A stretch of 64,000 bases of DNA, taken from assembly GCF_026914185.1 (NCBI RefSeq), contig NC_070569.1, forward strand, positions 2,790,001-2,854,000, written 5' to 3'. Of this stretch, positions 55,230 through 64,000 are shown piece after piece. Below the pieces are notes generated by a model that ran no database searches, had not been told where the DNA came from, and was given only the letters and a program-made list of their open reading frames with translations. This DNA is from Puccinia triticina (lineage: Eukaryota > Basidiomycota > Pucciniomycetes > Pucciniales > Pucciniaceae). The position numbers were made by a program, and so were the translations under genes. Every line of letters starts with the position of its first letter. Within the stretch, counting starts at the first letter, position 1.

Positions 55230-56095
55230 CGGACGGAGTTCCACACCGGCTGCTTTTGATTACCGGCTTTGGGAACCTTCCGGGCACAATGGAGATCTGG
55301 GACCGCCGCACGCTGGAGAAAGTGGCGACAATTGAGGGCTTGAATACGTCCCATTGCAAGTGGAGTCCCAACGGCCGCTTATGTGTGCCACCTTGAGTCC
55401 GCGACTTTGGGTCAATAATGGTGTCCGTATCTTCCACTATTGCAGCCCACTAATCCATGTCAACCCAATCGAACATCTCTACGCGGTAAGCTTGAACGGT
55501 CTCGCAGCGTTGTCTGTCTTTGATCTGATCCCGGGTGTCTGTTTTCAGGCTTCGTGGAGACCGCGGGATGCGGAGCTGTTCCCGTTCTGGATATCCCTCT
55601 CACCTGCGCCCAAACCCACTGGCAACGCGGCCACTCCTCCCCCAGCAACCCCAGATGAGCATGAGCGAACGAAGTGACAGCCAAGGAAGAATCTGACTTG
55701 CCTCCAACAATTTTTTTGTGGAAGCTAAACCGGCCAGCGCTTGTTGACCACCTCATGCCCGAGGAACAACGACCCCGAGCCACTTCAAACGGGAAGACAA
55801 GGGAGGAGTGCCATACGTTGCGCCGACCAACGGGGGCACAAATGGCCACAGCACCCGAGGATGAGGGGGCGGTCCGCCGGGCGCAGCGCCTTGCAGGGGC
55901 ATTCCTGGGGCTGCACCGAAGACAGAAGAGGTGCCCGGGCAGCAGCAGAAGAGCAAGAAGAAGCAGCACCAGGCTGTCGACGCCAAGCCGCACCCATCCG
56001 GCCAGCAGGACCACCACGCAGCCGCGACTCAGAACGGGAAACTGGAGCCCAGCACGGCTGCGCTTTTTTCTTTGCTAACTGAGTTATCCTTTACA
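55230..56095 (+). pseudogene. eIF2A (translation initiation factor 2A) pseudogene, C-terminal half, intron retained
   Basis: From about 55,232 the frame reads PHRLLLITGFGNLPGTMEIW, DRRTLEKVATIEGLNTSHCK, WSPNGR, part of the beta-propeller of eIF2A. A one-base loss near 55,380 shifts the frame. It resumes as CATLSPRLWVNNGVRIFHY to LYA, where GTAAGC at 55,485 and TTTTCAG before 55,549 bound a typical intron. It continues ASWRPRDAELFPF, SLSPAPKP, breaks again near 55,675, and resumes in other frames as KPASAYRPPHARG-like sequence, then KREDKGGVPYVAPTNGG, a stop replacing Arg, and a Gly/Pro/Gln/Lys-rich tail. eIF2A delivers initiator tRNA under some conditions. With at least two frameshifts and stops this copy is dead. 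The retained intron shows it arose by DNA duplication, not by retrotransposition. Confidence 0.75.
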
Positions 56096-56344
56096 ACTGG
56101 TTAGACAAAAGGAAGAGGAATTGTTTCCCCCTTCTCTCTCTTTCATCCTTTCTCTTTCCCCCTTCTGTCTCTCTCCCTCCCTTCTGTCTCTCCTCTGTAC
56201 ATACAACCAAATATTAGCCAAATGAGAAATACAGGCAGCAACAGATCCCAAGCCATTGTGAGGGGCGGGCCCTTGGGCCCGCCCAATCCCAAAGCATTCC
56301 TTCCAATCAAGCCCGATTGGAGGAGCCCAATCAGAGGAGCCCAA

Positions 56345-56800
56345 TCGGATGAGCGCGATTGGGGGGGGGGGGGGCAATCTGAGGGGAGCAATCTGGGGGG
56401 GGCAATCTGGGGAGCCCAACAGGACGCACACTTTGAATGGTTTTCAAAGAATCTTCCAAGTGCCTTCAAAGGCCAGTTCAAATACATTCAAAGCCTCTTT
56501 GAAGTTGGCATTTGAAGGGGCTTCGAAGTAGCAATACTTTGAAGTTTTTCCAAAGGCCTGCCAAAGGATCTTTGAATGTCCTTTGGAGAGCCTTCGGAGG
56601 AAAACCTTCCTCCGAAGGCTCTCCAAAGGACATTCGAAGTTCCATTGAAATCTTACTTTGGAGGAACTTTGTCAGATATTTTGACCAAGTGCCAACCGTC
56701 CGCTGCTGCTGGCGGGTACTTTGGAGGCTCTCCGAAATACTTTCGGAGATACTTTGGAGTTTTACGTCCGCAACCTCGGCCGGGTGACCGGGACTCGTAG
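56345..56800. repeat. Self-complementary repeat with a perfect 62-bp palindrome
   Basis: Positions 56,574-56,602 and 56,607-56,635 are perfect inverse copies of 29 bases (GAATGTCCTTTGGAGAGCC, TTCGGAGGAA) around a 4-base loop. Flanking sequence repeats TTTGAAG, CCAAAG and TTTGGAGG words, so several alternative hairpins form. A run of 14 or more G (near 56,360) and GGGGCAATCTG repeats precede it. It may be a foldback MITE; no target duplication found. Confidence 0.6.
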
Positions 56801-56844
56801 CTGTATCCGCGGATAGCCCCGACCAGACAGGGTCAGTCGGATAA

Positions 56845-56962
56845 GAGCTAGCTGACAGCCGGGTAGCGGGCTCACCACTGGCAGGCGGGCCTACGGAGCA
56901 GAGCCCAACATCAAGACTTTTCCTCGCCACGCTGGAGGATTTCTACTTGGGACAAACAAGCA
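56845..56962 (+). other. Candidate upstream coding exon of the gene at 57,074
   Basis: Open frame ending in SRLFLATLEDFYLGQTSS at a GTGCGT donor (56,963). Splicing to the acceptor CATCAAG/GC at 57,015 (52-bp intron) joins it in phase to QPLTDSGCFLLDRSRTRND and the downstream ATG. The frame opens after a TAA at 56,842 and holds no ATG, so a further exon or a lost start is needed. Confidence 0.4.
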
Positions 56963-57073
56963 GTGCGTACATACCAATATTTTCATCTCGGTTAACCATG
57001 TCGAAGCCATCAAGGCCAACCCTTGACTGACTCTGGTTGTTTTCTTTTGGATCGATCCAGGACACGCAACGAC

Positions 57074-59518
57074 ATGGAGAACGTCGATGATGGGGCGATC
57101 TACATCGATGTGATGACTTGGCTGCTATCTCCCAGCCAAGACGGGAATGCGGATGACGACCAGGACGAAAGGATGCTCGAGAACCTGTGTCGGCTGATGG
57201 TCCATCTCCGACTGGCGCTGGTCGATCAACTGATGATGGCCGTCCTCCATTCTGCCAAATTATGGTCGCTCGGAATCCCTGGGAAGGCTAGCACCGATGT
57301 CCCGAGTGCAGGCAAAGACAGTTCGATGAAAAACAAGGCTGTCGAACCCTTCATGTCCATTTTCCTCAAACTCAAGGCGGCTTGTTTGGCCAAGTTCCAC
57401 CGATCCAGTTTACCACATTCAAACCATTCGACTTTTCCGAGCATTCCTGGTCCCGATCATCTCAATCAAACCCACCCTAAGCTAAAGCCGTCGACTATCA
57501 AGTTCATTGATCGCTGGAGAGCCATCGTAGTCGGAGCCGCCAACGAAAATTCCAGAGACGGGCACTTCACCCCCTTCGATCTTCGTCAACTCTGTTTGAT
57601 GGCTGTCCTACTTGTCTCAACCAAATCATTCGATATCTCGTCTTCTTCCTTCCGTCTACAAAGCCTCATCGAACAAGACTGCATCAAGTGCATCAAGCGT
57701 TCAATTCGCCAAACCCAACTAGCTGATTCAACCGTCCAAGCTATAACTCATTTTGATCCAGATTCAGTGATCACCTGGCTAGCGGTGCAAATCATACCGT
57801 CGATCAATCCACTTCATCTGGCAGAGTCACCAACAAATGTATGTCGTCTACCTGTTTGCCGGTCTTGGGGTTTGAGCTCACTGTTCAAACTTATCTTGGT
57901 TTTAAAAACTAACTTTGGTGAAGATCAATGTTGTTTAGGTTATCATCAACCACTTTGCCAAATCACTGTTTCAAGTCTTTGAAAATGGCCACCTGTTCGA
58001 TCAATTGTCCACGAGTCTCGACCTGGCCCCACATTCTCTCAGTCTTCATCCATCATCAAGCACCGATCAAGGTTTGACGAGAACCTCTAGCGATCCCTTG
58101 GCCCAGGTCGTCTTATCGATCTCATTGAGCCTCTCCAAGTTGATTGAACACACAACGAAGACCTCCGACGTGAAATCCTTTTCGGCTGATCTTAGAAGTT
58201 TAGTCGCGGTGACTGAAAAAATCCACGAGAGTTGGCGCACAGCAACAAGTGCTTATGATCAAGTCCATCTTCCCGAATTCAAGGAGAACTCTGTCTCCAT
58301 CAACCATCTCAAGCCGGAAGAAAATCAGGCCGATCGATGGCTCAGGAACATCTTCTTTTGCTGCCTGCTGATTCTCGGAGGCCTAGTCAATAAGCTTGCC
58401 GTCCGAGGCTTCTCGCAGGTGATGGCCGAAAACCTCTTTCCGCCCATGTTCCAGATCTTATGTCAGATTCACTTCATCACTCTGAGGTTCCCATCCGACA
58501 AGCTTTCAACTCATACGGCCGTTTTTGATACTCTTGCTGTACTTACTAAGCCCCACGTCGGACTTGCAAACCTCATTCTGAAGGAATCTCAGCCCTCCCT
58601 AAATGGTCAGTTAGACCGCTATCAGATTTAAACAGTCAACTAATAATCATTCCATCTGCATTCCAGAAGCTCGTGATGTAAGGGATCCTGTGCGAATATC
58701 GCGAGTAATTTACTATTTCAATCTCATCGAAAGGTTCACCGGATCAGTTATTCAGAGAGAGTATCTTGATCAAATTGTCGTCCCCGTGATTTGGACCTTC
58801 ATCGACCGAGCTCAAGTCGGTTTTCACGCCCATCTTGCTTTATCAAACGTCTTGGAATTCTGCTCGGAAGATACTATCTTGAACCTGGCCGACAAATACT
58901 TTCAAATGTTGCTTCATGTTGAGTAATTTCATCTTACCCGACTTTTGAATTTTCCTGCTTCAAATCCGCACGTTATCACTAAGGCGCGTTTTGCACACGC
59001 ATCTCTTTCCATCCCTTTAGGATATCTCACTGGATCAGTCGTCTGTGTTGGGCTTCGATCAGCAGAAACTTGCATGGAAAAATTTGCTCAAGGCAGTCTC
59101 GAAACATTCACGAATCAAAACCGAGGACTTGATGTCCAAATTGATCGAATCAATTAAGATGACTGATGGGCCTGTTGTGACTTTTTCTCCTGCTCCAATG
59201 CATGATCCACCAACACGCGAGAAGAGCATTGATGATCAGAGAAATGAGCACCAAATGGACAAAAGGAAACGGCTGTACAAGTTATTAATCTGCGCAATCG
59301 GCGAGCTAAACTATGACGAAACAGAAGAAGAGACGGTGAAGCTTTTGGATACGTGTTGGGATTTGATCCGCTTTCAGGAGGACTTGGTCGAGTTATTTGA
59401 AGTCGGTTTGAACCAACAATCCTTCAAGATTCCCAGTTCAAATCTCTCCAACTTTGGCGTCTATTGGTGGCATCAGAAAATGAAGAGCCTTAACTCTTCG
59501 GCCTCTCCTAAGCTTTGA
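57074..59518 (+). CDS. Helical protein of unknown function, possibly peroxin-8-like
   Basis: Exons 57074-57838, 57939-58605, 58667-58917 and 59021-59518 give 2,181 nt and 726 residues from the first ATG; earlier exon sequence is possible (56,845-56,962 joined at 57,015). All junctions are GT-AG and in phase, one with a GTTGAG donor. The protein is mostly amphipathic helix with Leu-rich stretches (MLENLCRLMVHLRLALVDQL, NIFFCCLLILGGLVNKLAV, VIYYFNLIERFTGSVIQREY) and no obvious catalytic motif, fitting an alpha-solenoid. The C-terminus is ASPKL, a weak match to the peroxisomal PTS1 pattern. Length, helical nature and this tail recall fungal Pex8, a peroxisomal import factor. That is a hypothesis only; other HEAT-like proteins fit as well. 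The palindromic repeat directly upstream may have disturbed its 5' end. Confidence 0.65.
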
Positions 59519-60656
59519 CCCAGCCCTTCATCACCATCTCTTTTTCTCCACCTCCCTGTCCAACATTCAATATCCTCTATAAAAGCCCATCCATCTCAGC
59601 ACGACAAAAGTATTTGTAACTGTCTCCTCTTATAATTTATTCAAAGACAATACTTCACTACCTCATACCTGAGCTCTAATGCTACACCCTCACGTGATTT
59701 TAAATGTAATTGGGGCTGTTGAACACGTTGCAACTCCCCAAATCCACAGGGTGTGGGCTGGATCAACTGGGAGATGCATCATGAGATCAGCAAGACAACT
59801 TGGGCCCAGGACTAGAGCTTCTTGTCAGACCTTGCTTGATGCTTGATGATGGATGGAGATTGGGAGAATTTCTAACTTAACTAAGAACCACCCTCATACC
59901 TAAGTGTTTTGCCCAGAGACAGCACCCCTCATCCACAAATAAAGTGATTTGTTAAGTTAAGAGAATGTGGACCTCACCAACTACATAGGACACAGATGCA
60001 GAGTGTTAATGTATGGGCAATGATGTAACCATTACTATAAATGTTGTTGTAGTGGTGGGTAATGTATCTTAATGTATTTCTGTTATACTGTAATGGTATT
60101 GTAATGTGCACCCGCTCTGTTATACAGGAATTTTTGTTTTCTGTAACAACACACATATGCACTACAGTTTTTTTTCAAATTTATGTATTGAGGGGCAATA
60201 GGCTGTACCACCACTGTATTGGAGGCTTGATGAGCTAAAATGAGCTTCAAAATCATGTAATGGTGCATTCAATACTTTGCATTGGTAGCACATTGGCACA
60301 GAAATGCGCTACAGGCTTTCTGCAAGTCTGTGTAACGGTTTCTAATTAAGATACAATATTGTAAAGGCTGTTATGTTACATGTATCAGAATGGTTACACC
60401 ATTGGTTTGGAGATAAAACACCAAATGTTCCCCCAATATTCTGTCAGATGTTATATATAAAAAGACTTTGGAGCTAGTGTGGTGGTTCTCCAGACTCAGC
60501 CAGATTCAGCATAACTTGAGAACTTTGCCCAATGCTTACAATTATCTTCCTTCAAAATAAAATTTCTTGGACATTTGTTTGGTTTGCAGTTTCTTAGAAG
60601 ATGATCAGAGGATTATAAAATCCAAGTCTTTCTCAAAGAGTCTTCATAACATTTGA
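59519..60656. other. 3' flank and intergenic, no gene seen
   Basis: It starts with probable 3' UTR. Positions 59,866-59,963 contain TTCTAACTTAAC and its near-inverse GTTAAGTTAAGAGAA about 95 bp apart, bordered by GAGAAT words. This may be a tiny MITE sharing the CTAACTTA end of the element at 5.5 kb. AT-rich words such as TAATGTAT repeat at 60,000-60,110. Confidence 0.4.
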
Positions 60657-60862
60657 GCAATGAGGGAGGTTCACAATTGAGATTTGCAAAACTTTAGGAC
60701 ACCTTTTAAGGTGTTTATGAAATTTTTTGAGAAGAAAATTGATGAGTTGAACTGGTTGATCAGCAACATGTGAATTGCAACTTGCCACAATCTTGAAATT
60801 TTGTGCATAAGGCCACAAGTTTACCTCCAAATTTTTGTAAAATTCAATCAACCTGCTACAAT
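60657..60862. mobile_element. Diverged copy of the TA-target MITE
   Basis: GAGGTTCACAATTGAGATTT, then AAAACTTTAGGACAC and TTTTAAGGTGTTTATGAA match the left half of the element at 30,198-30,398. The right half (CATAAGGCC, TTTACCTCCAAA, GTAAAATTCAA) follows in order. Terminal G-runs are decayed. Confidence 0.65.
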
Positions 60863-62399
60863 CATTCCAGCATCCAATTTCCTGTCCAGTTCAAGTCTTC
60901 AGATACCACAGCATTTTTTGGATTGATAATATTACAGCCTACTGGCTAACATGACTCATGAATCATTCACGTTTCTGTTTTTTGAAATTTATCAAAAAAT
61001 GGTGAGCCCACAGCCCTTTGAAATATGGTCACAATTCTCTCCCAGGCTTGGCTGGTGGCTCTCATAAATTGTTATGAGCTGTAGAGGGGGACTCTTCATG
61101 CACATAGCCTATCACATACATGTCACATTCCACACACTCATAGCTCAAGAGACTGTGGATCAAGACAGCTTCCTCATCATGCAATCTACCATATTGAATC
61201 CACAACCCCCACAACCTCCAGACCCCCAGACCTCCAGACCCCAGGTTATATATTCCTCTCCACAGATCTGAAGTTAACATAAATAAGGTTTCTTCTTTTC
61301 CACACATTTCTTTTGGTTATGAAAGTGACATGCCTCATTTTTTTCACATTTTTCAGCCTCTGTGATGTGAGAGTCTCACTCTTCTAGTAACACAAGGTGA
61401 TGATTGGAAAATGGGAGAGATTATAAGTGTTTTGGAGTTTTATTTCACAGAAATCAAAGGAAAAAATAATAGTAAAAAAGCAGAGGGGCCTGTCACAGCA
61501 GGGGTAGTTTAGATGACTCCAAGAAATAGAGGCCTGGGCCTGCAAAGCAGGGGTGTTTTGAATCCTATAGAGTGGATGGTAGATCATGGTGATAAAAGGA
61601 AAGGTAAGACTTGTTCTTTACACTTTCTGAGTAGTGGCACACTACAAATATGAGGCAAGCAAGAGGTATCAAAGGGCTTGATACAGTACTATGAAGCAAC
61701 ACCACCACAACTAAACTTTGTTACAAAAAGTGATCCTTTTGCATAGCAAAGCAGGCACCACTTTTTCAAATGAAGATTTTTGTTAGCACTAGCAGAAAGC
61801 CGCTAATTAAAGAGGTAGCAAAGGGCCAGCATAACTGCAAGTAGTACAGAATTTTTTCACTTTTGCTACAGTTCAGTCTACATAGCAGAAAAATCAGTGC
61901 TTTTTGGTGCTATTAGTGCCCTTTAGCGCCATAATCTTAGCAAATGGGGCCACTTTTTTGCAAAAAAGAATAGTGGACAAGTCTGCTTTCTGTTTAAAAT
62001 GCCATACATGAAAATTAATCATCAATACTCCATCAATTTATGATGTTGTGGATTTAGCTTGAAATTTTGATGCAGTAGCACAGAAAAATCACTAAAGCTA
62101 AAGTAGTGTTGTTTTCTGCTACTGTAGCAAGAAGCGTAGCAGAATTATGCTATATGCCACTGAAAATAGCTCACTAATTTTGCTGATTTTTTCCCCTAGA
62201 AAAGAAAATCAAAAAGTATAGCACCCAGCCCACTAATAAAAGCACAGCACATTGGGTCCCAAATTGTTATGCTTTTGCTACACTTGCCGCTCTGTGTTGT
62301 GGCATACAAAAATGTGAAAGTTAAAAAGGTTTTCTCTACTATATTTTTACTCCTACCAGGCCTCAAGATAACACCAAATGGATTCTACAGCAAATTTAA
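60863..62399. other. Intergenic region without genes
   Basis: Positions 61,780-62,300 are rich in GCTAC, TAGCA and CTAATT words like those at 13.1 and 28.6-29.5 kb, probably an old repeat family. 61,200-61,250 is a CCAGACC-type low-complexity run. No open frame with family features. Confidence 0.4.
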
Positions 62400-63581
62400 C
62401 CCCTAGTCCCCACTGGAGGCGCCCCTGGAACCCTGCTTACACCTCCTTGGATCTACGGATGATGTCAGGCGCGGTGATGCCAAGAGTATATGTACTCCTC
62501 TAGCTACACCGGTGACTGCGCAACGGTGCGGTGGTACGCGCGGCAAAAGTGCGATAAAGTGCAAAATAACTTTAAAGTTATTTTTAATATACCCAAAAAA
62601 GGGGTTAACGGAGGGGCCAGGAGCGCCTGGGGTGGTTAAGTGCCCTCCGGAAGATCTTACAGGGCCTGCGCACACTATGCGCAGGGGTGGTGTGACCTGT
62701 GACGTCTGGGGCCCAGTTAAGGGGGTGTTTCGAACGTGCAAGATGTTCCCAGGAGATGGTGGGGGATATATATCCCGATAGAGAAAGAAAAAACAGTGGA
62801 CTTACTCGGAGAGAAAGTCCACGATAAAAAAACGACGAATGACTCTAGAGAAACCAAGATCAAAGGACGGTCAGGCTGGCGGACTAGTCGGGTAGACAAG
62901 GGCGAGGCTGGCGGTACGGCGAAATGGTTTGTATGAATCTGGGGAGGCTTTTACTCGCTCAAAAGCCTCCCTTTATGTATTCTTGCGGCGACCGGTAGGG
63001 TCGCTGGTCTATTTTCAAATTCATCGCGGCTTCTCAGCCGCGGGAAGAACTAGTTAGGACAGGAGTGGTAGAGTGTTCTATTGCTCGCATCGCTCTTGTC
63101 CTCTTTACTCAACGACAAGTTTTACTCTTCCTCGGTCCGAGGAAGAGTTCCACTCTTTATGACGTTTTCTTGGTTGTTCATCTTCGGCCGGGGGAGACGC
63201 AGCAGTTTACTTCTTCACTACTCTCCTCCGGCCGTTTCCTGTAGAACATTCTACGGGTTTTTTTGTTAGTTCAACAATAGCAAACCCGTTCTCTTGGCCT
63301 GAGAACGGGTTTTTGGATCATGGCTACTATTCTTTCTCCGGCCGCTACCTGCGGCTGGAGTTTTGACAGTCTCTCCTCGATTCTATACATCGTTTGAGGG
63401 GAGGTTTTTTATTACATATTCCTTTTCTTATGCGCGGCGCTCTGCGCCGCTTTTATTGTTTAATAATGAATATGGTATTCATTTTATACAAGGCGCTCTG
63501 CGCCGCAATAAATGTGTATTTTTAACAATTGTTATATATCAGTTAGCTGGGCTCTAACTTAATATAGTAGCCCGGCTGACA
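62400..63581 (-). mobile_element. 3' LTR of the minus-strand chromodomain Gypsy element, left border uncertain
   Basis: Read on minus, TGTCAGCCGGGCTAC starts at 63,581 directly after the purine tract TGGTGGGAGGGAA and the stop codon at 63,622. GGGATATATATCCC near 62,764-62,777 is a palindromic TATA-like word that could serve the LTR promoter. The far end near 62,400 is placed only by a change in composition. A dense series of short hairpins fills 62,942-63,504. Confidence 0.4.
62942..63504. repeat. Series of about ten short hairpins inside the Gypsy LTR
   Basis: Stems, with arms in plus coordinates: 62942-62952/62961-62971 (11 bp, GGGAGGCTTTT), 62988-62993/62999-63004, 63025-63030/63037-63042, 63124-63134/63138-63148 (11 bp, ACTCTTCCTCG), 63241-63246/63249-63254, 63282-63293/63301-63312 (12 bp, AAACCCGTTCTC), 63336-63345/63351-63360 (one mismatch), 63434-63440/63444-63450 (GCGGCGC) and 63492-63496/63500-63504 (GGCGC). 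A longer-range CGGCCGG pairing lies at 63,186-63,234. Confidence 0.75.
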
Positions 63582-63621
63582 TTCCCTCCCACCAAGATAA
63601 GTTACTTGTAACTTAGCTGAG

Positions 63622-64000
63622 CTATTTACGCTTAGAAACTCTATAATTGCGTAAGTGAATTGCTCCGTCTGGGATATTATTTTCTGGCAGCCATTCATCT
63701 TTGTCTGCAGATTGGTTTCTGTATCTTACAAGGTACAGTCTGGTAATGGCATCTTTACCTAAAACTCTCTCCTTTTTATCTTTGAGGATTTTATGTACTT
63801 TAATTTGCTCTTTAGGAGATGGTTCTTCTATGGGTACAGGTACTGGTATGGAAGTTGGTTCATTTTCCCTCTGAACATATCTTTTTATGAGGCTTACCGG
63901 AAACACCGGGTGTTTCCTGCTAAATTCTTCTGTAAGAATTACTTCTACTGCATTTTTACCATGTAGGTTTTTAATCACAAAGGGACCTACAAAGGCGGGT
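63622..64000 (-). CDS. Ty3/Gypsy polyprotein C-terminus (integrase end plus chromodomain-like module), runs off the window
   Basis: The minus-strand frame enters at the window edge and ends at 63,622. [28 protein letters not shown] and HKILKDKKERVLGKDA, then YLVRYRNQSADKDEWLPENN, are clearly homologous to the end of the plus-strand element at 51,880-52,231 (about half of residues identical by eye). No stop or shift lies within the visible 118 residues, so this copy may be intact. Only the C-terminus can be judged. Confidence 0.8.
   Translation of the reverse strand, partial: PAFVGPFVIKNLHGKNAVEVILTEEFSRKHPVFPVSLIKRYVQRENEPTSIPVPVPIEEPSPKEQIKVHKILKDKKERVLGKDAITRLYLVRYRNQSADKDEWLPENNIPDGAIHLRNYRVSKRK

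Noticed and set aside
57023..57073. Start of the helical protein at 57,023
   Set aside because: The codon there is TTG. The sequence is more likely exon interior joined to the upstream exon candidate, so the first ATG (57,074) was used for the conservative model.

Overview
The window looks like nuclear DNA of a rust fungus (Pucciniales, probably Puccinia or a close relative). This is inferred from short (about 50-110 bp) GT-AG introns in almost every gene, sparse genes among nested, decayed transposons and many non-autonomous TIR elements, secreted-protein candidates, and fungal-type housekeeping genes. No database search was possible, so the genus is a guess.

Layout. 0.8-5.1 kb: two convergent aldo-keto reductase (AKR) genes with near-identical exon structure. 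The second (minus) one has gained an N-terminal signal-peptide exon. 5.1-15 kb: repeats, namely a Mutator-like MITE, a foldback MITE, a 44-bp hairpin minisatellite, a PIF/Harbinger-like element, and 159-bp tandem repeats. 15.0-17.4 kb: a four-exon gene for a 713-residue secreted protein of unknown function. Its N-terminus and leader are homologous to the extra exon of the second AKR. 19.0-23.8 kb: a five-exon gene for a 1,346-residue low-complexity/coiled-coil protein. 24-31 kb: transposon debris including a CACTA-like element. 30.6-31.0 kb: a small cysteine-rich secreted ORF, divergent from the next gene. 31.6-35.5 kb: a complete ten-exon 2-oxoglutarate dehydrogenase E1 gene. 35.5-47 kb: a large foldback element, a CACTA-like MITE, a LINE remnant and a Copia retrotransposon broken by three insertions. 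47.5-49.4 kb: a C2H2 zinc-finger protein gene (minus). 50-54.3 kb: a chromodomain Ty3/Gypsy element with LTR, then a second Gypsy-type fragment. 55.2-56.1 kb: an eIF2A pseudogene. 57.1-59.5 kb: a helical protein of about 726 residues, 5' end unresolved. 59.5-62.4 kb: no gene seen. 62.4-64 kb: a second copy of the chromodomain Gypsy family, on minus and running off the window, with a hairpin-rich LTR.

The host genes form no operon-like unit. The biologically linked set is the AKR pair plus the secreted-protein gene: the promoter/leader and signal-peptide exon of the secreted family appear to have been placed in front of an AKR duplicate. This would send a formerly cytosolic oxidoreductase into the secretory pathway. 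This is the most interesting observation here. All exon models are hand-built from splice sites, reading frame and family conservation, without transcript evidence.
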